Shown: positions 31,555 through 41,108 of the stretch, piece by piece
Numbering within the stretch: the first letter of the stretch is position 1
Layout of the letters: the number at the start of each line of letters is the position of its first letter
Assembly (NCBI RefSeq): GCF_017355955.1
Contig: NZ_JAFFID010000001.1
Location: forward strand, 682,001 to 746,000
Source of the DNA: Sabulibacter ruber
GTDB taxonomy: Bacteria > Bacteroidota > Bacteroidia > Cytophagales > Hymenobacteraceae
Length of the DNA stretch: 64,000 nt
Direction of reading: 5' to 3'
The notes under the pieces: model-generated
Seen by the model: the letters and a program-made list of their open reading frames with translations, nothing else
What the model was told of the DNA's origin: nothing
Databases searched by the model: none
Made by a program: the position numbers and the translations under genes

Positions 31555-34326
31555 CTAGCGCATAATCCTGATTCCGCCGCCCCGTCCGCTCATGGGGTTC
31601 AGGTGCTTGTTCAGGCTGTAAGTGAACTGCAGCATAAAGTAGCGGCCCAGGGAGTTCAGGGTCTCGCGCTGCACGTAGTTGGCGCCGGTGGTCTGGTTCA
31701 CGCCCAGGTTCTGGTCCAGCAGGTTCACGGCCGTCAGGCGCAACTCGCCGCTGTTGTTTTTGAGGAACTGCTTCGCAAGGGAGGCATTCAGCAAGGGAAT
31801 ATTCTGCCGGAAACCCAGTTGCGGATTGTTATACACCTGGTAATCCAACACCGAGTTCAGGTGGAACTGTAGTGGCAGGTACAAGTTGGTCTCGGCGGTG
31901 TAGTTCTGGTTCACAAACTTCTGGTCTCTGTTTTCCGCCGAGCTATAATCGGTGGTGTTCCAGCTCAGATCTGCCCTTAGGCTGATATCAAACTTCTGAT
32001 CCAGGCGGTATTCATAGCGCACATTCCCGGCCAGGGTGCGGGTGTCTACGGTGGTGGCCACGTTGTCAATCAGGTTGATGCCGCGCTGTTCCCGCACGTT
32101 GGCCCCAACGTTCAGGCGGCTGTGCAGCTTTCTTACCGGGTAGCCCAGGTTCAGGTTCAGGGAAGACATGCGGTTGTACTTCACATTCACCGGCTGGGTG
32201 GTGCGCACCAGGTTGGCATCGTAGCGCACCGAGTTGGTGATGGCATCGGTGGTGTAGTTCATGTACCCGAACACAAAGAAATTAATCATAGACGTGGGGT
32301 TGAACATGCTGAAGTTAACGCGCATCTGGTGCTGGTAGGCGGGCCGGAGCGCGGGATTTCCCACGTACACGTTCAGTTGGTTGCTGCTATCGGGGAGCGG
32401 TTGCAGTTGGCGTACCGAGGGTTCCTGCACCGAGGTTTCGTAGTTCAACTCCACTCTCCGGTTCCCGCTGAACTCGTAATTGAAGCGGGCGCTGGGCAGC
32501 ACGTTGTTAAAGGATTTGCTTACCGGCATGTTCTCTTTCTGCCGCACGTAGCCCACCAACTCTGAGTGCTGAAACGCCGGCCCGATGGCAAAGCTGAAGG
32601 CATCGCGGTTCACTCTGAAGTTCACGCCCGCCCGGTGGTAGCTGAAATTACTGTTGTACTGGTTACTCTGGCTCTGGTTCAGGAACTGCTCCCCGTCTTT
32701 CAGGTCAAACACCCGCTGGTCAGATTCATTGTGGTTCTGGCGGTACAGGTACGTGGCTTCCAGGTAGCGGCGGTTGCCCAGGGGCTCGGTGGCGTTCAAA
32801 GTACCGCTGTAGCTGTACGTACTGGTCTCGTTCTGCCGTAACTGGTTTATCTCCTGCCGCGGTAAATTGGCGAACTCATTGATGGCCCGTAAGCGGTTCT
32901 CGTTGTCATTGGTAGAAAGGCTGCCTTGGGTGGTCAATGAGAGCGTTCGGCCTTTTTTCCGGAATTTGTGCCGGAAAAGCAGGCTGGCGTTCAGGTTCTG
33001 GCTGTCGCCGGAAGTGAGGCTATGGTTATCGCTGCTGTTCTGGAAAGCCCCTTCGGCGGTTCTGGTTTCGCTCTGGGTGGTGCCCTCCCCCTGCGTGCGG
33101 TTCATGCCCGCGGTGGTAGCCAGTTTGATAGAGTTCGCGGAGTCCAGCTTGTGGTCCAGGGACAGGTTGAGGCGGTGGTTGGTGTTGGTGTTTTCCTGCG
33201 TTCCGTTCTGGGTGTAGCGCAGCGCGCCGGTGGGCCGCACCTCATCGCGCTCAAGGGTGTTGCGTACGTCGTGGTTCAGGTGGTTGAGAAAGTAATTGCC
33301 GTTGGCTTCGGTGTTCTTGCCCAGTTGCTGGTTGAAGTTCAGGCCCCCACCGTACGTGCTCATGAGGCCGTTGGTGCGGGTGCCGTTGTTCAGCGGGATG
33401 CCGTTGTTGCCGCCAATCTCAATCCGGAACGCCCCACCCGAGGCCATCTGCTGCATGCCCCCCGTAAAGGCCATGTACTCCTCAATCCCGAAACCCTGCG
33501 TGTTCACATTGTTGCCCATGCCCAAAACCGAGAACTGTTTGCCTTTCTGAAACCGGTTCAGGTTGAATTTGCTCTGGAAGCGCGAATCTGTCCCGGCCCC
33601 CACCATGGCGTTGCCAAACATACTGTTCTTGCGGTCCTCCTTCAGTTGCAGGTTAATGGTTTTGGTGCGCTGCCCATCATCAATACCCGAAAACTCCGCC
33701 TGGTCCGATTTCTTGTCGTAGACCTGTACCTTACTCACCGCATCGGCGGGCAGGTTTTTGGCCGCAATTTTAGGATCTGAGCCGAAAAACTCTTTTCCGT
33801 CTACCGTCAAGCGCCGCACCTTCTCGCCCTGCACGCTTATGGAACCATCGCTCTCCACCTGCACCCCGGGCATTTTCTTGAGGAGTTCTTCCACGGCGGC
33901 ATTGGGTTGGGTTTTGAAAGAACCGGCGTTAAACTCCAGCGTGTCTTTCTTAATGGTGACCGGGTCCTGCTCGCCTTTCACCAGCACCTCGCCCAACGTA
34001 TTGGAAGCGGGTTTCAGCTGAATGGAACCTAGTTCAACGGGACCAGTTCCCTCCGGCGCGTCAACGGTTTTAAAGTAAGAGGTAAAGCCCACAAACGAGA
34101 TTTTGAGCAGGTAAGAGGCCTTGTTCAGGTTTTTGATCTCAAAGGCACCCTGGGCATCGGTGGACCCAAAGGTGACCAGCGTGGAGTCTTTGGGTTGGAG
34201 CAGAAGCACGGTGGTAGAGGGCAAAGGACTGCCCTGGTCATCCATCACTTTCCCTTTCACCGAAAACTTTTGGGCATAGGAGATCTGGCCTACCAACAGG
34301 CAGGCTATCAGTAGAAGTCTTTTCAT
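31555..34326 (-). CDS. TonB-dependent-type outer membrane beta-barrel protein (OMP_b-brl family)
   Basis: The 923-residue protein has a signal peptide (ending ISYAQ), a carboxypeptidase-regulatory-like domain (about 20-105, VKGKVMDDQGSPLPSTTVLL), a plug-like region with MPGVQVESDGSISVQGEKVRRLTVDGKEFFG and a large C-terminal barrel. The type is common in Bacteroidota and distinct from SusC because no SusD gene is paired. It follows a GLPGLI gene by 23 bases, a conserved pairing; the pair probably handles a peptide or other exported ligand, which is unknown. It ends in a Gly/Arg-rich tail. A paralogue is at 37965. Confidence 0.85.
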   Translation of the reverse strand: MKRLLLIACLLVGQISYAQKFSVKGKVMDDQGSPLPSTTVLLLQPKDSTLVTFGSTDAQGAFEIKNLNKASYLLKISFVGFTSYFKTVDAPEGTGPVELGSIQLKPASNTLGEVLVKGEQDPVTIKKDTLEFNAGSFKTQPNAAVEELLKKMPGVQVESDGSISVQGEKVRRLTVDGKEFFGSDPKIAAKNLPADAVSKVQVYDKKSDQAEFSGIDDGQRTKTINLQLKEDRKNSMFGNAMVGAGTDSRFQSKFNLNRFQKGKQFSVLGMGNNVNTQGFGIEEYMAFTGGMQQMASGGAFRIEIGGNNGIPLNNGTRTNGLMSTYGGGLNFNQQLGKNTEANGNYFLNHLNHDVRNTLERDEVRPTGALRYTQNGTQENTNTNHRLNLSLDHKLDSANSIKLATTAGMNRTQGEGTTQSETRTAEGAFQNSSDNHSLTSGDSQNLNASLLFRHKFRKKGRTLSLTTQGSLSTNDNENRLRAINEFANLPRQEINQLRQNETSTYSYSGTLNATEPLGNRRYLEATYLYRQNHNESDQRVFDLKDGEQFLNQSQSNQYNSNFSYHRAGVNFRVNRDAFSFAIGPAFQHSELVGYVRQKENMPVSKSFNNVLPSARFNYEFSGNRRVELNYETSVQEPSVRQLQPLPDSSNQLNVYVGNPALRPAYQHQMRVNFSMFNPTSMINFFVFGYMNYTTDAITNSVRYDANLVRTTQPVNVKYNRMSSLNLNLGYPVRKLHSRLNVGANVREQRGINLIDNVATTVDTRTLAGNVRYEYRLDQKFDISLRADLSWNTTDYSSAENRDQKFVNQNYTAETNLYLPLQFHLNSVLDYQVYNNPQLGFRQNIPLLNASLAKQFLKNNSGELRLTAVNLLDQNLGVNQTTGANYVQRETLNSLGRYFMLQFTYSLNKHLNPMSGRGGGIRIMR

Positions 34327-34349
34327 AGAAGTAGGCTTGGCGGCAGCTT

Positions 34350-35084
34350 TTAGTTGCGGATGATCATATTATTGCCGTTCTGGCGCATGCGTTCCATTTG
34401 CTCACTCATCATGGCCTGGTACTGCTTCTCGGTAACTTTTTCGCCTTTTACCGGCTCCACAAGCTCCCCCTTTTTCAATGGTCTCAGCTCTACCTGCAGG
34501 GCTTTCAGGGTGCGCTCGCCGTTGTTCACGTCAATTTCCAGCACGCCGCCGGGCAGAGAGGCGTACCCTTCTGGTCCTAAGAAAGGTCGCAGTTTATCGG
34601 TGTACCAGGCCACCACGGTGCGGTTCCGTTTCTCGTCAAAATAGGTGGCTTGCTTGCAGGTATAGCCCAGAATGGTTTTGGTGCCGTCGGTAAATTTCCA
34701 GGGCAAGGTGCTGATGCTGTCCTGCACAATGTACTTTTTGCCGTTGAACTCCCGCAGTGATACCTTCTTGAATTCGGCGGGTAGCAGGTACTGCTCTTCG
34801 CTGTTCATTCTAATGCGCATGGTCACGCCCCCACCAGATCCGGCAATGGCCTCCTCCTCTTCGTCTACCATGCGCTTGTACAGCGAGGCCTGTGGATTGA
34901 AGTACAAAGCCTGTTTGCTCACGTTGAACTCCGGAATCATGTTCTTCATGGCTTCGCGTTCTTTGGTGAGCGAGCGGTGCAGGTTCATCTTCACTTCATA
35001 GACAATCACTCCTTCCTGGGCCCAGGAAAAAGTAGCCAGGCTTAGCAAAAACAAGATCACAAGGGTAGTTTTGAGGGTTTTCAT
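34350..35084 (-). CDS. GLPGLI-family exported protein
   Basis: The 244-residue protein has a signal peptide (LATFSWAQ) and the family signature near residue 178, here GYASLPGGVLEIDV in place of GLPGLILEI. TKTILGYTCKQATYFD and AWYTDKL are other typical GLPGLI segments. The family is restricted to Bacteroidota and is usually encoded next to an outer-membrane barrel gene, as here. It is the first gene of the two-gene unit; a promoter should lie in 35085-35371, but no clear box was identified. Confidence 0.85.
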   Translation of the reverse strand: MKTLKTTLVILFLLSLATFSWAQEGVIVYEVKMNLHRSLTKEREAMKNMIPEFNVSKQALYFNPQASLYKRMVDEEEEAIAGSGGGVTMRIRMNSEEQYLLPAEFKKVSLREFNGKKYIVQDSISTLPWKFTDGTKTILGYTCKQATYFDEKRNRTVVAWYTDKLRPFLGPEGYASLPGGVLEIDVNNGERTLKALQVELRPLKKGELVEPVKGEKVTEKQYQAMMSEQMERMRQNGNNMIIRN

Positions 35085-35238
35085 AGGTCGGTTGTTTTTT
35101 TGGTAAAGGTAACCGAGGCCCCAACGCGAAGGTGTTAACGCCTACCTAAGGAAAAGTTAAAGTCTTGTTAAAGTCAGATAGGCTACTTTTGTTCGTTTCC
35201 TTAACACATGAGGGAAGGAAACCACCGGGGAATTGGGG

Positions 35239-35275
35239 TGTTTTGAAGCTGTTTTCAGGAAAGCAGCTCAAAATC
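35239..35275. repeat. Dispersed intergenic hairpin (divergent gap)
   Basis: TTTTGAAGCTG (35241-35251) and CAGCTCAAAA (35264-35273) pair over ten positions with one bulge around TTTTCAGGAAAG. It lies between two divergent genes, so it cannot be a terminator for either. Confidence 0.7.
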
Positions 35276-35371
35276 AAAGAACTAGCTTTCGTCGCCTGAA
35301 TTCTATCCTGAACTTCCTCCAGAACCTGCGTATATACATTGAATAAATACGGATCTCTGCCACACCACTCT

Positions 35372-36697
35372 ATGAAAAAACTACGGATTCCCGTTGGCCT
35401 GCTGTTAGCCTGTTCTCTTCTCTATTCCTGTGATTTAAAAGCCAGAAAAGAAACAAACCAGGAGACTGCTTCCCAAGCAGCCTCGGCGGCAAACAAGGCC
35501 AAGCTCCCCCCACCCGATACCACCCAAAACGTCAAGAACTACAGCCGCGTAATTGGCTGGCCCACCGATAAAATGCCCGAGGCTCCCACGGCATTCCGGG
35601 TAAATAAGTTTGCGGCCGGTTTGCGCAATCCGCGCTGGATTTACGTGGCCCCCAACGGCGATATTTTTGTCTCAGAGGCGGAAACCGTTAAGCGCGGGAA
35701 AGAGCGCCGCGAGGCCCGCAAATCGGGGATGGACAAATCGCAGAACATGAACCGCAGCGCCAACCGCATTACCCTGTTCCGGGATGTGAACCAGGACGGC
35801 GTACCCGAGGAAAGGTATACCTTTCTGCAGCGCCAGAACCAACCCTTTGGCATGCTGGTACTCAACAACTACTTCTACGTGGCCAACACCGATGGTCTTT
35901 GGCGCTATCCTTACCAGCCCGGCCAGACCCGCCTGAATGGCCGGGGCGAGAAAATCCTGGAACTACCCGCCGGCGGCTACAACAATCACTGGACCCGCAA
36001 CATCATTGCCAACGCCGATGGCTCTAAGATTTACATAGCGGTGGGCTCGGGCAGCAACAACGGCGAAAACGGCATGGAACACGAGGTGCGGCGTGCCTGT
36101 ATCCTGGAGATCAACCCAGACGGTTCAGGGGAGCGCATCTACGCCAGCGGCCTGCGCAATCCCGTAGGCATGGACTGGGCTCCCAATGCCAGAACCCTCT
36201 GGACCGCCGTGAACGAGCGCGACGAACTAGGCGATGAACTGGTCCCCGATTACCTCACCAGCGTGAAAGAAGGCGGTTTCTACGGCTGGCCGTACGCTTA
36301 CTTCGGGCAGAACGAAGACCCGCGCATGAAGGGCCAGCGCCCCGACCTGGTTAAAAAGACCCTGGTGCCGGATGTTCCGCTGGGGGCGCATACTGCCTCG
36401 TTGGGTTTGGCGTTTTACAAGCGGTCGGCGTTTCCGGGCAAGTACCGGGGCGGCGCTTTCATAGGGCAACACGGCTCCTGGAACAACTCAAAACTAGTGG
36501 GCTACAAAGTGGTGTTCGTGCCGTTTGAGAACGGAAAACCCAGCGGCCCGCCTGAGGACTTCCTGACCGGCTTCATCGCCGATGCGGAGAAAAACCAGGT
36601 GTACGGGCGCCCGGTAGGAATAGCGGTGCTCCCCGATGGCTCCCTGCTGGTCTCCGATGACGCTGCCAATACCATCTGGCGCGTGGCCGCCAAGTAA
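35372..36697 (+). CDS. Sorbosone dehydrogenase-like (PQQ-GDH-type beta-propeller) lipoprotein
   Basis: The 441-residue product begins MKKLRIPVGLLLACSLLYSC, a lipoprotein signal with Cys20. A six-bladed propeller of the GSDH/sorbosone dehydrogenase type follows: GLRNPRWIYVAPNGDIFVSEA, LEINPDGSGERIYASGLRNPVGMDW, GGFYGWPYAYFG and GQHGSWNNSKLVGYKV. PQQ-dependent relatives oxidise aldoses or sorbosone in the periplasm. Cofactor use is likely but not provable here. An upstream in-frame start at 35339 would add 11 residues before the signal, so 35372 is preferred. Confidence 0.85.
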   Translation: MKKLRIPVGLLLACSLLYSCDLKARKETNQETASQAASAANKAKLPPPDTTQNVKNYSRVIGWPTDKMPEAPTAFRVNKFAAGLRNPRWIYVAPNGDIFVSEAETVKRGKERREARKSGMDKSQNMNRSANRITLFRDVNQDGVPEERYTFLQRQNQPFGMLVLNNYFYVANTDGLWRYPYQPGQTRLNGRGEKILELPAGGYNNHWTRNIIANADGSKIYIAVGSGSNNGENGMEHEVRRACILEINPDGSGERIYASGLRNPVGMDWAPNARTLWTAVNERDELGDELVPDYLTSVKEGGFYGWPYAYFGQNEDPRMKGQRPDLVKKTLVPDVPLGAHTASLGLAFYKRSAFPGKYRGGAFIGQHGSWNNSKLVGYKVVFVPFENGKPSGPPEDFLTGFIADAEKNQVYGRPVGIAVLPDGSLLVSDDAANTIWRVAAK

Positions 36698-36810
36698 GCC
36701 TGGAACAAACCCGACCATCATTCCTATTTCTTATGCGTTTTGGGGCCTCTTTGCGTAAAACAAACCAAAATCAACCAGCCTTTCACCCCAACAAGGCCGA
36801 TTACTTATTT

Positions 36811-37809
36811 ATGAAACAGTTTAGAGCTTTCTTTTTAGTAGCAGTTTTTGTCTGTGGCGGCTTTCTGGCGCAGGCCCAGGTAAAACCGCTTGATGCAGAA
36901 TTAACCAATTATACTTATCCGTTTCCGGTGGCTTTTCACCCGGTAAAGGTGCAGCAGCAGTCGTTTAAGATGGCGTACATGGATGTGAAGCCGCAGAAAG
37001 CCAACGGCAAAACCGTTCTGTTGCTGCACGGCAAGAACTTTAACGGGGCGTACTGGGAACAGACCGCCAGAGACCTGGCCAAGAACGGCTACCGCGTGAT
37101 CATCCCAGACCAGATTGGGTTTGGCAAATCGTCTAAGCCGCAGAACATCCAGTACTCGTTCCAGATGCTGGCGCAGAACACCAAAGGCCTGTTAGATACT
37201 CTGGGCGTGAAGAAAACCGCCGTGCTGGGCCATTCTATGGGCGGCATGCTGGCTACCCGTTTCGCGCTTATGTTCCCGGAAGTTACCGAAAAACTGATCC
37301 TGGAGAACCCCATCGGGCTGGAAGACTGGAAACGCTGGGTGCCTTACCAGAGCGTGGAAAAATGGTACGCCGGGGAACTGAAACAGACCCAGGAAGGCAT
37401 CAAGAAATACCAACTGGACAACTACTACGGCGGCCAGTGGAAACCCGAGTACGACCCATGGGTGAACCTGCTGGCCGGCTGGACCGTGGGCCCCGATTAC
37501 CCGAAAATTGCTTGGAACGCCGCCCTTACCTATGACATGATCTTCACCCAGCCGGTGGTGTATGAGTTTGACCAACTCAAAATGCCTGCCCTGCTCCTCA
37601 TTGGGCAGCGGGACCGTACCGCTTTGGGTAAAGCCAATGCCCCGGCGGCCGCGCGCGAGAAACTGGGCAACTACCCGGCCCTGGGCAAAGAAACCGCCAA
37701 GAAGATCCCCAATGCCAACCTGGTGGAGCTGGACAACGTGGGTCACTTGCCCCACATTGAAGCCTATGACCGGTTCATCCAGCCGCTGTTGTCTTTCCTG
37801 AAATCCTGA
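36811..37809 (+). CDS. Exported alpha/beta hydrolase
   Basis: The 332-residue protein has a signal peptide (FFLVAVFVCGGFLAQAQ) and an alpha/beta-hydrolase fold. The oxyanion segment LLLHGKNFNG is near residue 73, the nucleophile elbow GHSMGG near 140, a probable acid in IGQRDRTALG, and the histidine in NVGHLPHIEA near the end. The long insert after the nucleophile (about 165-225, EDWKRWVPYQSVEKWYAGE) is a cap. Substrate unknown. The in-frame start at 36733 precedes the signal by 26 residues and is rejected. A perfect 17-bp terminator follows. Confidence 0.83.
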   Translation: MKQFRAFFLVAVFVCGGFLAQAQVKPLDAELTNYTYPFPVAFHPVKVQQQSFKMAYMDVKPQKANGKTVLLLHGKNFNGAYWEQTARDLAKNGYRVIIPDQIGFGKSSKPQNIQYSFQMLAQNTKGLLDTLGVKKTAVLGHSMGGMLATRFALMFPEVTEKLILENPIGLEDWKRWVPYQSVEKWYAGELKQTQEGIKKYQLDNYYGGQWKPEYDPWVNLLAGWTVGPDYPKIAWNAALTYDMIFTQPVVYEFDQLKMPALLLIGQRDRTALGKANAPAAAREKLGNYPALGKETAKKIPNANLVELDNVGHLPHIEAYDRFIQPLLSFLKS

Positions 37810-37854
37810 GGAACGAACTGGTATAAACCCACCTCCCCTTCTGGATAAACCCTG

Positions 37855-37906
37855 AAAATCTGTTTACAGGCTGATTTTGTGAAATTGGCCTGTAAACAGA
37901 TTTTTT
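37855..37906 (+). terminator. Rho-independent terminator with 17-bp stem
   Basis: AAAATCTGTTTACAGGC (37855-37871) and GCCTGTAAACAGATTTT (37888-37904) pair perfectly, followed by TT. The sequence also resembles the dispersed hairpin core, so it may be a member that became a terminator. Confidence 0.85.
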
Positions 37907-37964
37907 GTTTGCGCCGTTAAACCAAGCTGGGTCAGCGCAGTCTAAGCTGAAACCACACGTGCAA

Positions 37965-40931
37965 ATGAAAAAAACATCTTTACTCTTTTTCTATTTCTTC
38001 ACGCTTTCTTTTCTGGGATATAGCCAGGCTACCTCCATCAGGGGGCAGGCCGTAGGCGGCGGTTCTCCGCTGATCGCGGCTACCGTGGCGCTCCTGAATG
38101 CGCAGGACTCCTCGGTGTACAAAGGCGCCGCCACCGATGTGGAAGGTAGATTTGAGATAGCCGGGGTACGGAACGGGCGCTTTGTCTTGAAGATCTCCTA
38201 CCTGGGCTTCTCCGATTTATACCGCCCCATTACCGCCACCGGCGAACCCATCAACCTGGGCACCCTGACCCTGGGCCAGGGCGCTACCCAACTGCGGGAA
38301 GTGGAAGTGGTGGGCCGCGCCGCTACCGTGATCCAGAAACAAGACACCTCAGAAATGAACGCGGCCGCCTACAAAGTAAACCGCGACGCCAACGCCGAGA
38401 ACCTGATCCAGAAGATGCCGGGCATTACCATCCAGAACGGACAGGTGCAGGCCCAGGGCGAGCGCGTGCAGCGGGTTTTGGTAGATGGCAAGGAGTTCTT
38501 CGGCGAAGACCCTAATGCTGTTTTAAGAAACCTTCCGGCCGAGGTGATCTCTAAAATCCAGGTGTACGACCGCCAGAGCGACCAGGCCCAGTTTACAGGC
38601 TTTTCTGACGGAAACGAGCAGAAAACGATCAACATCGTGACTAAGCCCGAGTTCAGAACCGGCCAGTTCGGGCGGTTCAGCGCGGGCGTGGGCACCGATA
38701 ACCGCTACCGGTTAAGCGGCAACATGAACCAGTTTGAGGGTGACCGTCGCATCTCCATTGTGGGCCTGAGCAACAACGTGAACGAGCAGAACTTCTCCTC
38801 TGAAGACCTGGTGGGCGTAGCCAGTGCCTCTAACCGGGGTGGCGGCGGAAACCGCGGTGGTGGCGGAGGTGGTCCTCGCGGCGGCGGCGGACCCGGCGGT
38901 GGTGGCTGGGGCGGTGGCAACAACACCGGCGATTTCCTGGTGAACACCAGCAACGGTATTGCTACTACCAACGCCATCGGGTTGAATTACCTGGATAAGT
39001 GGGGCAAAAAAGTAGACGTACAAGGCAGCTACTTCTTCAACCACTCCAACAATGACTATAACTACAGTGCGTTCCGGCAATTCGGGATTGATACCGAGGA
39101 TGCCTATGACGTGCGCGAGAACGGGAACTCAGACGCTAAAAACCAGAACCACCGTCTGAACCTGCGCCTCACCTATACCATTGACAGCGCCAACTCCATC
39201 ATCATCCGTCCGCGGTTGAGCATTCAGCAGAACGATGGCTCCAGCTTGACTAATTCGCGCTTATCTGTTGGTCCGGCTACCCAAACCGACCGGATGCTGA
39301 TCAACAACTTTGACAACATCTTCAACTCAGAACTGTCTGGGCTGAACTTCAACAACAGCATTCTGTACCGCCACGCGTTTGCTAAGCGGGGCCGCACGTT
39401 CAGCATTGACATCAACAACGGGTACAACCAGAACAAAGGCGACAGCCGTTCTGATATTTCCTACCTGCGTGACCTGGTGAACGAGGGCGATGATTCCTTG
39501 GTGTTCCTTTCCTCTAACCTGGACAACAGAGGCTATTCGATGGGCGCAAACCTCAACTATACCGAGCCGCTTACCAAAAACACCCAGTTGCAACTAACCT
39601 ACGGCACCAACTACAGCAATTCAGACGGTGACAGACGTACGTACCAGTTCCGCCCGGTAACCGAGTTATATGACAGCCTGGTGACCAACCAATCCAGCAC
39701 GGTGGAGTCTTCTACCAAAACCCAGGAGTTTGGCGGAGGCTGGCGGTATAACACTAAAGACTTCCAGCTGATGCTGAGCGCCCGTTACCAGTGGCTACAA
39801 TTCTCTACTGATCAGCTGTACCCTTCGCCTATTGATACCACCCGCAACTACCACAATGTATTGCCGTTTGCCATGTTGCGTTACAACTTCAACCAGGACC
39901 GCAACATTAGGGTGTTCTACATGGGCCGTTCGCAGACGCCATCGGTGGAGCAATTGCAAAGCGCGGTGGACTTTTCTAACCCAACCTTGCTGAGCCAGGG
40001 CAACCCCAACTTAGGCCAGAGCTTTAACAATAACCTTAACATCAGGTATTCTGCCGCTAACCCGGGAAGGTCTTCTTCTTTCTTTGCCGTGCTGGGTGGT
40101 TCCTTTGCCCAGGACTTCATTGGGACCAGCACCATCCGGAACACCACGCCAGACACCAACGGACCTGACGTAGAAGATGAACCGATTGTAACCCCTACCG
40201 GGGTGCGCCTGGCCGCCGGGCAGCAATTGTCTAGACCGGTGAACTTAGACGGGCAGTACTCGCTTCGTTCGTTCTTCAACTATGGGTTGCCCATTCCGTT
40301 CATCAAGTCTAACCTGAACCTGAACGCCAACGCCACCTACACCAATACCCCGTCTTTGTACGCTGACTTCAGCACCGGTTACCAGTTCGTGAAAAACAAT
40401 ACCAAATCCACCAACCTGGGCGGCGGGGTTGTGATCAGCAGCAACATCAGCGAGAACCTGGACTTTCTGGTGTCTACCAACGCCAGCTACAACAACGTAG
40501 AATACCAGTTCCTGACCCGTCAGAACAACAACTACTACAACCAGAGCAGCCTGGTGCGGGTGAACTGGATTATCTGGAAAGGCCTGACCATTACGTCTGA
40601 ACTCAATCACCAATACAATGGCGGTTTATCTGCAGGCATTGATCCAACCTATATGCTGTGGAATGGCAGCATTGGGTACAAGTTCATGAAAGACCGCCAG
40701 GCCGAGATCCGTTTGTCAGGCTTTGACTTGTTGGGCGAGAACACCAGCATTCAGCGGAACGTGACCAACGCCTACATTGAAGACATCCAGACCACCGTGT
40801 TGCAACGCTACTTCATGCTGAGCTTCAATTACAACCTGCGCATGTTTGGCGCTGGTCGGGGCGGTAACATCCCTCCTGCCCGTCCGGGCGGTTTCCCGGG
40901 TGGCGGATACCCAGGCGGTGGCCGTAACTAA
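37965..40931 (+). CDS. TonB-dependent-type outer membrane beta-barrel protein with Gly-rich loop
   Basis: The 988-residue protein has a signal peptide (FFTLSFLGYSQ), a carboxypeptidase-regulatory-like domain (about 20-105), a plug-like region with MPGITIQNGQVQAQGERVQRVLVDGKEFFG and a C-terminal barrel. Overall it is a paralogue of the protein at 31555. A run made almost entirely of Gly, Arg, Pro and Asn occupies residues about 288-325, and the C-terminus is GGFPGGGYPGGGRN. The Gly-rich run falls in a predicted extracellular loop. There is no adjacent GLPGLI or SusD gene. The start at 37965 gives a proper signal peptide; the earlier frame start at 37905 does not. Confidence 0.85.
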   Translation: MKKTSLLFFYFFTLSFLGYSQATSIRGQAVGGGSPLIAATVALLNAQDSSVYKGAATDVEGRFEIAGVRNGRFVLKISYLGFSDLYRPITATGEPINLGTLTLGQGATQLREVEVVGRAATVIQKQDTSEMNAAAYKVNRDANAENLIQKMPGITIQNGQVQAQGERVQRVLVDGKEFFGEDPNAVLRNLPAEVISKIQVYDRQSDQAQFTGFSDGNEQKTINIVTKPEFRTGQFGRFSAGVGTDNRYRLSGNMNQFEGDRRISIVGLSNNVNEQNFSSEDLVGVASASNRGGGGNRGGGGGGPRGGGGPGGGGWGGGNNTGDFLVNTSNGIATTNAIGLNYLDKWGKKVDVQGSYFFNHSNNDYNYSAFRQFGIDTEDAYDVRENGNSDAKNQNHRLNLRLTYTIDSANSIIIRPRLSIQQNDGSSLTNSRLSVGPATQTDRMLINNFDNIFNSELSGLNFNNSILYRHAFAKRGRTFSIDINNGYNQNKGDSRSDISYLRDLVNEGDDSLVFLSSNLDNRGYSMGANLNYTEPLTKNTQLQLTYGTNYSNSDGDRRTYQFRPVTELYDSLVTNQSSTVESSTKTQEFGGGWRYNTKDFQLMLSARYQWLQFSTDQLYPSPIDTTRNYHNVLPFAMLRYNFNQDRNIRVFYMGRSQTPSVEQLQSAVDFSNPTLLSQGNPNLGQSFNNNLNIRYSAANPGRSSSFFAVLGGSFAQDFIGTSTIRNTTPDTNGPDVEDEPIVTPTGVRLAAGQQLSRPVNLDGQYSLRSFFNYGLPIPFIKSNLNLNANATYTNTPSLYADFSTGYQFVKNNTKSTNLGGGVVISSNISENLDFLVSTNASYNNVEYQFLTRQNNNYYNQSSLVRVNWIIWKGLTITSELNHQYNGGLSAGIDPTYMLWNGSIGYKFMKDRQAEIRLSGFDLLGENTSIQRNVTNAYIEDIQTTVLQRYFMLSFNYNLRMFGAGRGGNIPPARPGGFPGGGYPGGGRN

Positions 40932-40957
40932 TCTTTAGCCTAATACATTACCCTTGC

Positions 40958-40993
40958 GTTTCGGGCCTCTTTTCCAGGAAAGAGGCCCGAAAC
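40958..40993. repeat. Dispersed intergenic hairpin (perfect 15-bp arms)
   Basis: GTTTCGGGCCTCTTT (40958-40972) and AAAGAGGCCCGAAAC (40979-40993) are perfect reverse complements with loop TCCAGG, the best preserved copy of the family. It starts 27 bases after the barrel gene stop and is not followed by a T-run. Confidence 0.85.
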
Positions 40994-41108
40994 TGTTTTC
41001 AGGGAATACTCATTTCCTGATCTCCCTACAACTATATAGAGATTCATGAGTTTTAAGTAACATTAGAAAATTTTACACCTAAAACCCCAACACGAAAAAT
41101 CAACCGCC

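Noticed and set aside
38705..38977. Pro-rich minus-strand ORF with PPPPGPPPP runs
   Set aside because: It is the complement of the Gly-rich codons in the outer-membrane barrel gene.
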